From: Streptomyces atroolivaceus
GTDB lineage: Bacteria > Actinomycetota > Actinomycetes > Streptomycetales > Streptomycetaceae
Reading direction: 5' to 3'
Assembly: GCF_000717025.1 (NCBI RefSeq)
Contig: NZ_JNXG01000010.1
Span: 149,508-213,507 of the forward strand
DNA: 64,000 nt
Shown: piece by piece, positions 55,627-64,000 of the stretch
Layout of the letters: the number at the start of each line of letters is the position of its first letter
Position numbering within the stretch: the stretch's first letter is position 1
The notes under the pieces: generated by a model
Told to the model about the DNA's origin: nothing
The model's database searches: none
The model's input: the letters and a program-made list of their open reading frames with translations, nothing else
Translations under genes and position numbers: made by a program

Positions 55627-56102
55627 ACGAAGAGTCCCGCACCAACATAGGCACCCCCGTCCCCGACGCCTCCAACCCCGAGGAGGTACGCGAGCAGGTC
55701 GAACGCACCCGCGACGAACTCGGCCGCACCGTCGAGGCGCTCGCCGCCAAGGCGGACGTCAAGGCACAGGCGAAGGAGAAGACGGCCGCCGCGAAGGAAC
55801 AGGCTTCGGAGAAGGCGGCCCTGATGGCCGACCAGCTCCGGGCGAAGGCGGAGCAGGCCACACAACTCGTCAAGGACAAGACGCCCGATCCCGTCCTGGA
55901 GAAGACGGCGCAGGCCGCGGCACACGTACGGGAGACCGCGACCCGGGCAGGACAGTACGCGGCGGAGAGGGCTCCCGACCCGCTGCTCGAGAACGCCGGC
56001 AAGGCCGCTTCTTTCGCACGGGCCAACCGGAACCAGCTGCTCGCGGGCGGTGCGCTGCTTGCCGCCTTCCTGCTGGTGCGCCGCGGCCGGGGACGCCGAT
56101 GA
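55623..56102 (+). CDS. DUF3618 protein
   Basis: 159 residues. The DUF3618 motif is at the N-terminus (NPEEVREQVERTRDELGRTVEALAAKADVKAQAKEK), then a long Ala/Lys/Glu helix resembling an apolipophorin-like amphipathic rod, and a C-terminal membrane anchor LLAGGALLAAFLLVRRGRGRR. It is probably a membrane-attached coiled rod. It is translationally coupled to both neighbours. Confidence 0.88.
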   Translation: MNEESRTNIGTPVPDASNPEEVREQVERTRDELGRTVEALAAKADVKAQAKEKTAAAKEQASEKAALMADQLRAKAEQATQLVKDKTPDPVLEKTAQAAAHVRETATRAGQYAAERAPDPLLENAGKAASFARANRNQLLAGGALLAAFLLVRRGRGRR

Positions 56103-56365
56103 AGGCTTCCAAGATCGCTTACAAACCGGTGGGGCTCGCCCTCGGCGCGGCGAGCGGCATGATCGCGGGTGCCGCGTTCAAACAGGCGTGGAAGATCATC
56201 GAAGGCGACAACGACGCCCCCGACGCTCTGGACGAGCACCGTTCCTGGCGGCAGATCCTGCTTGCCGCCGCTGTCCAGGGAGCCATCTTCTCTGTGGTCA
56301 AGGCCGCGGTCGATCGCTCGGGCGCAGTGGCCACGCGACGTGTGACGGGCATCTGGCCCGGCTGA
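56099..56365 (+). CDS. DUF4235 membrane protein
   Basis: 88 residues, ATGA overlap with DUF3618. Motifs: YKPVGLALGAASGMIAGAAFKQAWKIIEGDNDAPDALDEHRSW and ILLAAAVQGAIFSVVKAAVDR. Two membrane helices. The three genes form a conserved Streptomyces operon of unknown function. Confidence 0.9.
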   Translation: MKASKIAYKPVGLALGAASGMIAGAAFKQAWKIIEGDNDAPDALDEHRSWRQILLAAAVQGAIFSVVKAAVDRSGAVATRRVTGIWPG

Positions 56366-56372
56366 ACCCGCC

Positions 56373-56409
56373 GCGGCGCCGGCCCCGTTCCCGAGCGGGC
56401 CGGCGCCGC
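56373..56409 (+). terminator. strong terminator of holin/DUF3618/DUF4235 operon
   Basis: GCGGCGCCGGCCC (56373-56385) and GGGCCGGCGCCGC (56397-56409): perfect 13-bp stem, 11-nt loop, 8 nt after the stop. Confidence 0.85.
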
Positions 56410-56573
56410 CCGGCCGTGCCGTCGGCCGCCCTTCGGCACCGGCCGGTGGCCAAGGCTCCGGCCGAGGTTTTCGCACAGCCCGCACTCCGGGCCGAGCCGT
56501 CTTCGCGGCCTCACCCGGCCCGCGCCCGGCACGCACATGCGCCGCAGCGTCATCGGTCCTCCCCGGGCTCTCT

Positions 56574-56599
56574 CCCTCCCTCGCTCGAGCAAGGGAGGG
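56574..56599. terminator. hairpin CCCTCCCTCGC / GCAAGGGAGGG
   Basis: Ten of 11 pairs with a TCGA loop. It stands alone in the gap 56366-56742, where no other feature is seen. Confidence 0.5.
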
Positions 56600-56742
56600 C
56601 GCCGACCCACCGTGTCGCCTCCTTCCTCCGCCGCGCGACGCGCGTCGCCGGCCGCTCGCGCATCCAGCCTGGTCGATGAGAGAGCTGGGCCAATCCGCCT
56701 GGATCGCTCCCGACGGCCGAGGTCGTGGTCGATGATGTCCGT

Positions 56743-56934
56743 GTGACCCACCGCATCAGCGCTCTGATCTCAGCCTTCGGCGTCCTCGGCAGCGCGTTGC
56801 TGCTCGTCGTCGCCTTTCGCGACTACCACTCGGGGGCATCGGTCCTCTGGCTCGGGGCCGGAGCTTTGCTCTTCCTCGGCGCCTCGTACACCTTCGCGCG
56901 GGACGTACGGGGGCACGGTCGGCGGGCGTCATGA
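56743..56934 (+). CDS. small two-helix membrane protein
   Basis: 63 residues from GTG at 56743 (in-frame GTG 56725 and ATG 56734 are alternatives; none has a clear ribosome site). Two hydrophobic helices, ISALISAFGVLGSALLLVVAF and SVLWLGAGALLFLGASYTF, with a basic tail. Not recognised; resembles small membrane proteins scattered in Streptomyces. Confidence 0.5.
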   Translation: MTHRISALISAFGVLGSALLLVVAFRDYHSGASVLWLGAGALLFLGASYTFARDVRGHGRRAS

Positions 56935-57273
56935 GGGGCACGCCCCGGTGGTGGCTTCGTCTCCTCCCGGCAGGGCTTGGTGACGTAGTCCGCCACCTCG
57001 GTACCGATCTCGGGCACCAACTGGTCCAGCGACTCGCACGAGGCGACACAGAGGACGGGCGGCCTGTCGACCAGGGCGGGGCGGTGGTGGGCAGGTCCTG
57101 CAGGTCGGGGATGTCCACGTCCGCGATGATCAGGTCGAAGCGCTGCTCGCCGAGCGACCCCAGAGCGGCAGCTCCCGTCCCGATGGCTTCGACGAGGTAA
57201 CCCGACGCCCCCAGACGTGCGGCCAGAGACCCTGTGACGCCGTGAGCACTCTGCCGGTGTCCGCTGGTGCCAC
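56935..57273 (-). pseudogene. decayed response-regulator receiver domain
   Basis: Pieces of one receiver domain occur in two minus-strand frames. From GTG at 57273: APADTGRVLTA; then, after a shift, GSLAARLGASGYLVEAIGTG and LGEQRFDLIIADVDIPDLQDL with the phospho-acceptor region; then, after a second shift near 57080, RPPVLCVASCESLDQLVPEI and GTEVADYVTKPCREE, the latter with the conserved Lys-Pro. At least two frameshifts and loss of the acidic triad strand show it is not functional. Confidence 0.7.
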
Positions 57274-57489
57274 GGGCGGGTCCGTGCCGCGCGGCGGCCC
57301 CGGCGCGGGGGTCAGGTCCTGTACGCCTCAACTATGCGTACGAGGAAGCGGTTTCACCGGAGCAGGCACGAGCAGCCGGCCCCGGCGGGACTCCCGGGAA
57401 CACTCCTGCCCGGGACGACTGCCTCGTGCCTGCCCGCCCCGCGCTCGCGCCGCGGAGCTTTCGGGCGGACCTCCCGTGCGGAGCGACGG

Positions 57490-57837
57490 CTACGGCGCTG
57501 CCCGGCCTTCGTCCGGCCGGTCGGCATCGAGTTCGGCCGCGCCGTCCTCCCAGCGTCGGCGCCGCTCGCTGAGGGACTGCTCCCACCACGGGGTGCCACG
57601 TTCGCCGAGGGCCACCTTCGCCCGGTGCACGCGCCTTCGGGCCAGTCCCTCAGCAGCCGTGTCCCCCTTCCGGCGCGAGACGCCCACCGCACGCCGGGCC
57701 GCCATGAGATGACGGCGCAGACCGGCGGCGACGTCCTCGGGGATCTCCGGGTCCGTCGCCCGCCACCGTCGCCCGTGCACCACGATGTACCGGCCGTCGG
57801 GCGTCCGCTCCGGCTGCGCAGGATCCATCTGCCCCAT
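57490..57837 (-). CDS. conserved hypothetical Streptomyces protein
   Basis: 115 residues from ATG at 57837; the ATG 3 codons on is also possible, and upstream readings are Arg/Pro-rich noise. Sequence: PERTPDGRYIVVHGRRWRATDPEIPEDVAAGL, then a basic helical part (HLMAARRAVGVSRRKGDTA, RRRVHRAKVALGERGTPWWEQSLSERRRRWEDGAAELD). I know similar proteins as common Streptomyces hypotheticals without assigned function. The strongly basic helix suggests nucleic-acid or anionic-partner binding, which is inference. Confidence 0.7.
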   Translation of the reverse strand: MGQMDPAQPERTPDGRYIVVHGRRWRATDPEIPEDVAAGLRRHLMAARRAVGVSRRKGDTAAEGLARRRVHRAKVALGERGTPWWEQSLSERRRRWEDGAAELDADRPDEGRAAP

Positions 57838-58154
57838 GCTGCCCCACACACCTGCGGGGACCGCTCGGAAACGCCGGGCGACGTGCTTCTGGGGAGCCGC
57901 CTCCGGGGCAGCTGCCGGCGGTGTGCGGTCCGGCGCGAGCACCAGCCCGGTTGCCCCCTGCGGCCGACTCGGTGCAGTCGTGGCGAGGGACGCGGCATCA
58001 GTGCGGACACAGGGGTCGGCGATGACGGCAGCCGAGACACGGCGGGGACCCGGTCGGACGGTCTCGCGACCACTCAGGGCGTGCGGCCGGGTCCTATAGG
58101 TTCGGTCCCAGCCCGTCGGACGACGGGCCCGGACGTACACGAGAGGGAGCTCGC
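57838..58154. other. 317-bp divergent intergenic region
   Basis: No palindrome, hairpin or coding signal stands out. Confidence 0.45.
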
Positions 58155-58733
58155 ATGGCCACCATCCACCGCACCACCATGACGCCGACCAAGCTGGAGC
58201 TGCTCACCGGCTGGCTGCCGAGGCAGAGTTGGTACGTGGGGGGCGCGGGAACGCCGGAACTGGCCAGGGCCGGCGGGTTCCGTCTGGACGATCCGGAGGG
58301 CGCCGTCGGGATCGAGTTCACGGTCGTGGTGGATGCCGCCGCGCAGGAACCGGTGGCGTACCTGGTCCCGATGGCTTACCGGGGTGCGGCGCTGGAGGGC
58401 GTCCCGGACGAGGCGCTGATCGGTACCTCTGAGCATGGGGTGCTCGGCACCCGGTGGATCTACGACGGCGTCCACGACCCGGTCGTGATGGCGCAGTTGG
58501 GCGCGCTCCTGCGCGGTGAGGTGGTACCGCAGCATCAGAGCAGGAGCGACACCCCTGACCCGACCGTCACCGTGCGCGATCCCGGCCTCGATGACGGCCT
58601 CGGCTTCCAGGTCCACCGTGTCCTGCGGCCGGCGGACGCCGCGCAGGAGTCGTCCGGACGCCTCGTCGCCGGATGGACCTGGCCGGACGGTACGGCTGCA
58701 CGGGGGGTACTGGCGGCCGTCGCGCCACGGTAG
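58155..58733 (+). CDS. maltokinase N-terminal cap-like domain protein
   Basis: 192 residues, with GGGAG before the ATG. The sequence MATIHRTTMTPTKLELLTGWLPRQSWYVG, FRLDDPEGAVGIEF, AYLVPMAYRGAALEG, LIGTSEHGVLGTRWIYDGVHDPV and LRGEVVPQHQSRSDTPDP is the cap domain of maltokinase (Mak_N_cap) without the kinase domain. Stand-alone caps are common in Streptomyces and sometimes annotated as branching-enzyme related. Its own activity is unknown; it could regulate or pair with a kinase. Confidence 0.8.
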   Translation: MATIHRTTMTPTKLELLTGWLPRQSWYVGGAGTPELARAGGFRLDDPEGAVGIEFTVVVDAAAQEPVAYLVPMAYRGAALEGVPDEALIGTSEHGVLGTRWIYDGVHDPVVMAQLGALLRGEVVPQHQSRSDTPDPTVTVRDPGLDDGLGFQVHRVLRPADAAQESSGRLVAGWTWPDGTAARGVLAAVAPR

Positions 58734-58982
58734 GGCGTCGCGGATCGGGCAGGCCGGTGCTCACGCCGGGGAGTCCGGCCGTCCGCCCCGCGCGGTGACA
58801 TCAGGACCGCCTGATCGGCATGGGGCCGTCCACCAGGGCACGCCCCATCTGGAACGCGCCGAGGCGGGCGGGGCCGCTCGGTGTACCCGGCGGCCCCGCA
58901 CGGCACCTTCCCGGCCGTGAGCGCGTGGCAGACTGCCCCGCCGCACTCCGCAGGCCCCTCACCCCCGGAAGGCCGGCGCGGC

Positions 58983-60875
58983 TCAGCCGAACGAGGTGAG
59001 GAATTCGGCCACCGGCAACGCCCGGCCGACGATCCGGGTGTCGCCCATCCAGCCGTAGAAACCCTGGCCGAAGCGCCTGTCGAACTGGGTGGCGCCCAGC
59101 ACGAAGGGTTCACCCAGAGTCGCGATGCCGGTGGACGGCTGCGAAGGGTTTCGGGCGATCTTCGAACCGTCAACGTACATCACCGTGCGGCGGCCGTCGT
59201 TGACGACGGCGATGTGCATCCACCGGCCGACCGGAACGGCGTGGCTCCAGGACGTCGGATCGGCGTCCTGCCGGTGCGGGTAGACGACGAACTGCAGGAA
59301 ACGTTCGGGCGACAGGTTCAGACTGCAGGTCGGCTCCGACGGCGACCATCCCGTCGTCTTTCCCGCGTCGCCGTTCCGGCCCTCCCAGCTGAGGATTCCC
59401 ATCCAGCTGTGATCACCCTCGAAGGGCTCCGGCAGCCGGACGAAGGTTTCGATGGTGTAGCCGCGGGTGAACTTCTCGCTGTTCAGCGCGGCCCCGCCCG
59501 CGGTGGTGAGGATGGCTCCGCGGTCGGGCCCCCGGCCGCCGTCGAAGCGCAGGCTGGCGTGTGCGGGCTGGCCGGGGTGGTGGTCGTCCGACCAGGTCAG
59601 CGCGTCGGGGCCGCTGGAGTGCAGCCGGCTCACCGTCAAGTCGTTGCCGTTGCCGGTCAGGTCCCGGACCAGGACGCCGTCCTCCACCGTCGCCCCCGGC
59701 CCTCCTGCCGCACCCGTGCCGGAGGCGTCGAACCGCCAGTAGGCCAGGGTGCCCCGTGGCATCACGGCCGAGGCCGGACGCGGCTTGGGCGGTGCGGACG
59801 GGGCGAAGCCGGCGAACCGCGCCTCGAAGTCGACCGAGAGGCTGAACCGCTCGACAGGCCCCGTCAGTTCGACGGTCTCGGCGGCCAGCGGAGGGCGCTT
59901 GTCCGAGTCCCCGGCGAGGAACCAGGGTGAGAACGTCTCGACGTCGACGGCGTTGCGCGCCAGGTCGAAACCGTAGGTCCGGATCATTCCGGCACCACCG
60001 TAGTAACGGTCCTGGTAATTGGTGATGTGGATGTGGACATCGTTGTCGTAGTCATTGGTCAGGACCGTGCGTCCGGACGGCCAGTAGTGTCCGCCCAACG
60101 CCAGGAAGATCTGGTCGTTGCCCTTGACGAGCGCTTCCCACAGGCGCTTGCCGTTCTCCGAGAGCTGGGCCTTTCCGTCGTCCCCGGACCAGGCGATGTC
60201 GTGGGTGGTGAGCACCGCGGGCAACGTGGGGTGGGTGTCGAGTACGTTCTGTGCCCACTCCAGGCCCTTGTCGGAGATGCGCCAGTCCAGGGCGAGCACG
60301 AGCCACTTCCGGCCGCCGGCCCGCAGGACGTGGTAGCTGTTGTAGCCGTCCGGCGAGGCACCGCCGAAGGTGGGCATGGCGGAGTAGCGCTCCGGTCCGA
60401 ACGCGGCGAGGTAGGCGGAGTCGCCGCGCTGGTCGTCCGTGGAGGAGCTGACGTCGTGGTTGCCGGCGAGCACGCTGTAGGGCACCTTGCCGTGGAGGGT
60501 GCGGAAGGTGTCGGCGGCGAGGGCGATCTCGTCCTCGGTCCCGTGTTCGGTGACGTCGCCGAGATGTGTCATGAAGGCGATGTTGGCCGCCGACCGCTCG
60601 TCGACGAGGTAGCGGAAGGTCGCCCGCAGAGGGGCCGGGTCCGCACTGTCGGCGTCGAACAGGTACTGGGTGTCGGGCAGCACTGCCAGCGCGAAGCGCG
60701 GGCTCTCGGCGTCGAACCGGCCGCGTGACGTCGGTCCGGCTGCTTCGGCGGCCTGAGCCTGCGCGGTGGCCGTGCCGGCGGCCGCGGCACCGGCCGCCGG
60801 CACGGCCACCGCCGCTCGCAGGAGCGCGCGTCTGTCCAGGGGATGGCGGCGGCTGGTCTGTCCCTCTGTGCTCAT
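58983..60875 (-). CDS. Tat-exported metallophosphoesterase with C-terminal LamG domain
   Basis: 630 residues from ATG at 60875, with GGAG 5 nt upstream; upstream in-frame ATGs lie in promoter sequence. The Tat leader contains RRALLRAAVAVPAAGAAAAG. The calcineurin-like phosphoesterase domain (about 60-330) carries all metal motifs: LPDTQYL, THLGDVTEHG, LAGNHDVSSS, TTHDIAWSG and LGGHYWPSG. A LamG/concanavalin-like domain (about 400-630) follows: GTLAYWRFDASG, YTIETFVRLPE, WMHIAVVNDGRRTVMYVDGS and GWMGDTRIVGRAL. It is an extracellular phosphoesterase with a probable carbohydrate- or protein-binding module. Confidence 0.9.
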   Translation of the reverse strand: MSTEGQTSRRHPLDRRALLRAAVAVPAAGAAAAGTATAQAQAAEAAGPTSRGRFDAESPRFALAVLPDTQYLFDADSADPAPLRATFRYLVDERSAANIAFMTHLGDVTEHGTEDEIALAADTFRTLHGKVPYSVLAGNHDVSSSTDDQRGDSAYLAAFGPERYSAMPTFGGASPDGYNSYHVLRAGGRKWLVLALDWRISDKGLEWAQNVLDTHPTLPAVLTTHDIAWSGDDGKAQLSENGKRLWEALVKGNDQIFLALGGHYWPSGRTVLTNDYDNDVHIHITNYQDRYYGGAGMIRTYGFDLARNAVDVETFSPWFLAGDSDKRPPLAAETVELTGPVERFSLSVDFEARFAGFAPSAPPKPRPASAVMPRGTLAYWRFDASGTGAAGGPGATVEDGVLVRDLTGNGNDLTVSRLHSSGPDALTWSDDHHPGQPAHASLRFDGGRGPDRGAILTTAGGAALNSEKFTRGYTIETFVRLPEPFEGDHSWMGILSWEGRNGDAGKTTGWSPSEPTCSLNLSPERFLQFVVYPHRQDADPTSWSHAVPVGRWMHIAVVNDGRRTVMYVDGSKIARNPSQPSTGIATLGEPFVLGATQFDRRFGQGFYGWMGDTRIVGRALPVAEFLTSFG

Positions 60876-61447
60876 CGGGGCTCCACGGTTCAGGCATCGG
60901 GTGGGATCAGCCCGTACGCTCCTCACCCGTCCTGGCCGTACGGTGACGCCGAGCTGAACACCGGCTGCAATGATCACCATCTGCGCGGCTTGCCCTGCCG
61001 CCCGCGGGCAGCGCTCCGGTTCTGACGGGACATCAGGCATGACCGGGAGTTCGGCGTTCCGTGCCCGCCCCCCGTCGACGTTCGTGCGGACGTGCCCCTT
61101 CACAGCCGCTCCGGCGCCACACATCCCGTGGCGGGGCACGCCCGATGGCTGCGGCCGGGTCCGTGCACAGTTCCGCGCATGCCGTGGGGCGATCCGCCCG
61201 GCTTCCCGGACCCCGCGCGCGTGCACCGGCCAGGGCCCGCTCCCAGCCGCTTTGTCCCGCTACTAGAGAAAGTTGTGTTCCGGTACGTCAAAGGGCTATC
61301 TGGCGGGTGCAAAAGCCATTACCTTCCTGACCTGAACCGGACAACAGAACGGGGTGCCCTCCCCTCCCCCCTGTGGGCACCCGTCTCCCGGCGCGACGGC
61401 GCGCGCCTGTGCTCCACCCCGGCCCCGTCACCACACGGAGGATTCGC
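60876..61447. other. 572-bp divergent intergenic region
   Basis: Promoters for the two secreted-protein genes must lie here. The only candidate seen is at 61273-61301. No coding sequence is recognised. Confidence 0.5.
61273..61301 (+). promoter_or_regulatory. weak sigma70-like promoter
   Basis: TTGTGT (61273-61278) and CTATCT (61296-61301) with 17-bp spacing, 146 nt upstream of the dehydrogenase start, inside the only AT-rich stretch of this gap. Confidence 0.35.
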
Positions 61448-64000
61448 GTGCACAGGAGACCCACCCGGCCCCTCGCGGCGCTCGTATGCACCCTGCTCGT
61501 CGCCGCGGGCGCCCTCACCGCTCACCAGAGACCGGCCGAAGCGGCACCGACGGCCGCCGACGAATTCCAGCAGGTCACCCTTGCCAAAGGGGTGGCCGAG
61601 ACCGGTGAGCCGATGACGCTCGCCGTTCTGCCCGACAGGTCCGTCCTGCACACATCACGGGACGGGACCCTCCGCCTCACGGACGCCGCCGGCGCCACCA
61701 AGGTCGCCGGCAGACTGGACGTCTACTCGCACGACGAGGAAGGCCTCCAGGGCGTCGGAGTGGACCCGGGCTTCACCGCCAACCGCTTCGTCTACCTCTA
61801 CTACGCCCCGAAGCTCTCGACCCCCGCCGGAGACGCCCCCGCGAACGGCTCGGCGGCCGACTTCGCACCGTTCGACGGTGTCAACCGGCTCTCCCGGTTC
61901 GTCCTCAGGACGGACGGCACCCTGGACACCGCCTCCGAGAAGAAGGTCCTCGACGTCCCCGCGAGCCGAGGTCTCTGCTGTCACGTGGGCGGCGACATCG
62001 ACTTCGACGCCCAGGGCAACCTGTACCTCTCCACCGGGGACGACAGCAACCCCTTCGCCTCCGACGGCTACACCCCCATCGACGAACGGCCGAACCGCAA
62101 CCCCGCCTACGACGCCCAGCGTTCGTCGGGCAACACCAACGACCTGCGAGGCAAGGTCCTGCGCATCAAGGTCGACGCGGCCGGCGGCTACTCCATCCCG
62201 TCGGGCAACCTCTTCGCTCCCGGCACCGCGAGGACCCGGCCCGAGATCTACGCCATGGGCTTCCGCAACCCCTTCCGGATGAGCGTCGACAAGCCCACCG
62301 GCATCGTGTACCTCGGCGACTACGGACCCGACGCGGGGACCGCGAACGCGTCCCGGGGGCCCGCGGGACAGGTCGAGTTCAACCGGATCACCAAGGCCGG
62401 CAACTTCGGCTGGCCCTACTGCACCGGCAGGAACAGCGCCTACGTCGACTACGACTTCGCCGGCTCGACGTCCGGCTCCGCCTTCTCCTGTGCCGCGCCC
62501 AGGAACACCTCGCCGAACAACACGGGCCTGACCGACCTGCCCCCGGCCCAGCCCGCCTGGGTCCCCTACGACGGCGGCTCGGTGCCCGAGTTCGGCAGCG
62601 GTTCGGAGTCGCCCATGGGCGGCCCCGTGTACCGCTACGACGCGGCGTCGGCCTCGGCCGTCAAGTTCCCCGAGAGCTTCGACGGCGACTTCTTCGCCGG
62701 TGAGTTCGGCCGCAAATGGATCAAGCGCATCGAACAGGGTTCCGACGGGACCGTGCAGTCCATCAACGCGTTCCCGTGGCAGGGCACCCAGGTGATGGAC
62801 ATGGCCTTCGGTCCGGACGGGGCGTTGTACGTCCTCGACTACGGCACCGGTTACTTCAACGGCGACGCCAACAGTGCGCTCTACCGGATCGAGAACGTCA
62901 CAGGAGGGCGCTCACCGCTCGCCAGGGCCGCGGCGGACCGGACCTCGGGGAAGGCCCCGCTCGCGGTCCGGTTCTCCTCGGCCGGAAGCTCCGACCCCGA
63001 CGGCGACCCGCTGAGCTACGCCTGGAAGTTCGGCGACGGCACCACCTCGACGGCGGCCGACCCCTCGCACACCTACACCGCCAACGGCCGCTACACCGCG
63101 GAACTGACACTGTCCGACGGGACCGGGAACACCGCGACCGCCTCGGTCGTCGTCACCGTCGGCAACACCGCACCCACCGTCAGCCTGGAACTCCCGGCCG
63201 ACGGTTCCATCATCGACCCGGGCGCCGCCGTCCCCTTCGAGGTGACCGTCACGGATCCCGAGGACGGCACGATCGACTGCTCCAAGGTCAAGGTCACGTT
63301 CATCATCGGCCACGACAGCCACGGCCACCCCCAGACATCCGCCACCGGCTGCTCCGGCACCGTGCAGACCATCGCCGACGGTGAGCACGACCCCAACGCG
63401 AACATCTTCGGCGTCTGGGACGCCGAGTACACGGACAAGGGCGCGAACGGTCAGCCGGCCCTGACGACCCACGACCAGAACATCAGCCAGGGCAGCAAAC
63501 GCCAGGCCGAGCACTACGGCGGCTCCGCGGGCGTGACGGTCATCGACAAGGCGACGGCGAACGGCGGGAAGACGGTCGGGAACATCGACAACGGCGACTG
63601 GATCTCCTTCAAGCCGTACATCCTCGGCAACGCCACCTCCCTGACCGCGAGGGTCTCCTCCGGCGGTGGCGGAGGCACTCTGGAGGTACGTGCCGGTTCC
63701 CCCACCGGGACCCTGCTCGGCTCCGCGTCCGTCCCCGTCACCGGGGGCTGGGAGACCTTCCAGAACGTGTCGGCGAACCTCACCGACCGCCCCGCCGGCA
63801 CCACCACCCTGTACCTCGTCTTCAAGGGCGGCAGCGGATCGCTCTTCGACGTCGACGACTTCACCTTCACCACCGCCGGGGCTCCCGCTCGCAGTGGCCA
63901 GATCACCGGCATCGGCGGCAAGTGCGTCGACGTCGCGAACGGGGCGAGCGCCGACGGGACGCAGATCCAGCTGTGGACGTGCAACCAGTCCGCGGCCCAG
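61448..64000 (+). CDS. secreted PQQ-type sugar dehydrogenase with PKD, CBM6-like and ricin domains, 3' end outside window
   Basis: 851 codons, open to the window end. GTG at 61448 has GGAGG 7 nt upstream. A signal peptide is followed by a glucose/sorbosone dehydrogenase-type propeller (about 40-480; SRDGTLRLTD, HVGGDIDFDAQGNLYLSTGDDS, GFRNPFRMSVDKPTG, GNFGWPYCTG, MAFGPDGALYVLDYG), a PKD domain (about 490-570; FSSAGSSDPDGDPLSYAWKFGDG), a second Ig-like segment, a CBM6-like module (about 675-815; QAEHYGGSAGV, WISFKPYILG, LYLVFKGGSGSLFDVDDF) and the beginning of a ricin-type trefoil (GKCVDVANGASADGTQIQLWTCN). The propeller oxidises sugars with PQQ in characterised members. The modules suggest it acts on plant or fungal polysaccharide. 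Confidence 0.92.
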   Translation, partial: MHRRPTRPLAALVCTLLVAAGALTAHQRPAEAAPTAADEFQQVTLAKGVAETGEPMTLAVLPDRSVLHTSRDGTLRLTDAAGATKVAGRLDVYSHDEEGLQGVGVDPGFTANRFVYLYYAPKLSTPAGDAPANGSAADFAPFDGVNRLSRFVLRTDGTLDTASEKKVLDVPASRGLCCHVGGDIDFDAQGNLYLSTGDDSNPFASDGYTPIDERPNRNPAYDAQRSSGNTNDLRGKVLRIKVDAAGGYSIPSGNLFAPGTARTRPEIYAMGFRNPFRMSVDKPTGIVYLGDYGPDAGTANASRGPAGQVEFNRITKAGNFGWPYCTGRNSAYVDYDFAGSTSGSAFSCAAPRNTSPNNTGLTDLPPAQPAWVPYDGGSVPEFGSGSESPMGGPVYRYDAASASAVKFPESFDGDFFAGEFGRKWIKRIEQGSDGTVQSINAFPWQGTQVMDMAFGPDGALYVLDYGTGYFNGDANSALYRIENVTGGRSPLARAAADRTSGKAPLAVRFSSAGSSDPDGDPLSYAWKFGDGTTSTAADPSHTYTANGRYTAELTLSDGTGNTATASVVVTVGNTAPTVSLELPADGSIIDPGAAVPFEVTVTDPEDGTIDCSKVKVTFIIGHDSHGHPQTSATGCSGTVQTIADGEHDPNANIFGVWDAEYTDKGANGQPALTTHDQNISQGSKRQAEHYGGSAGVTVIDKATANGGKTVGNIDNGDWISFKPYILGNATSLTARVSSGGGGGTLEVRAGSPTGTLLGSASVPVTGGWETFQNVSANLTDRPAGTTTLYLVFKGGSGSLFDVDDFTFTTAGAPARSGQITGIGGKCVDVANGASADGTQIQLWTCNQSAAQ

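Noticed and set aside
55213..56365. Prophage remnant suggested by the holin-family protein
   Set aside because: No endolysin, integrase, terminase or structural gene nearby; this holin-like family is a normal chromosomal gene in Streptomyces.

Overview
The window is about 70% G+C with strong GC3 bias, GTG and TTG starts, ATGA/GTGA stop-start overlaps and a Streptomyces subtilisin inhibitor gene. These point to a Streptomyces or a close relative. No rRNA, confident tRNA, CRISPR array, transposase or phage module was found. The base composition looks uniform, so this reads as chromosomal accessory and metabolic DNA with several gene relics.

Layout. 1-2.6 kb: a truncated YeeE/YedE sulfur permease on the minus strand behind a possible leaderless Cys-containing leader ORF, then a SnoaL-like protein and an XRE/MmyB regulator. 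2.7-9.4 kb: a sugar operon (two permeases, binding protein, GH42 beta-galactosidase) divergent from its LacI regulator, with a perfect 16-bp operator between them. 9.5-12.5 kb: pobA (4-hydroxybenzoate hydroxylase) and an aromatic-acid MFS importer, each behind a matching operator-like block. 12.8-14.3 kb: a PepSY membrane protein. 14.7-19.4 kb: a glycine-betaine-type operon (aldehyde dehydrogenase, APC permease, GMC/choline dehydrogenase). 19.8-26.2 kb: secreted proteins (SSI, GH16-CBM13 glucanase, a PA14/propeller/CBM/DUF1080 protein) and one unknown gene.

26.6-45.7 kb is the centrepiece, an iron-regulated siderophore locus. One long minus-strand operon starts at an iron box and runs binding protein, two FecCD permeases, ATPase, a 3,327-residue NRPS (C-A-T-E-C-A-T-E-C, no thioesterase) and an MFS exporter; almost every junction overlaps. 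A second unit encodes a lone aryl carrier protein and a siderophore-interacting reductase. The third unit should make and activate 2,3-dihydroxybenzoate, but only the isochorismate synthase is intact. The ligase gene is a 5'-deleted, frameshifted relic, the dehydrogenase is at best a short remnant, and no isochorismatase domain is present. The assembly line looks intact while its starter supply looks eroded.

45.8-53.5 kb: a zinc alcohol dehydrogenase with an XRE regulator, then a FadR/FCD GntR regulator, a clear palindromic operator, an ABC sugar transporter and a mannonate-dehydratase-type enolase enzyme, together a probable hexuronate/aldonate uptake and catabolism unit. 53.6-58.7 kb: small genes and relics (FAD-enzyme relic, DUF2975/YozG-like HTH pair, holin/DUF3618/DUF4235 operon, decayed receiver domain, maltokinase-cap protein). 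59-64 kb: a Tat-exported metallophosphoesterase-LamG protein, and a large secreted sugar dehydrogenase with PKD, CBM6-like and ricin-type domains cut by the window end. All functional calls are from reading the sequence; no database search was run.
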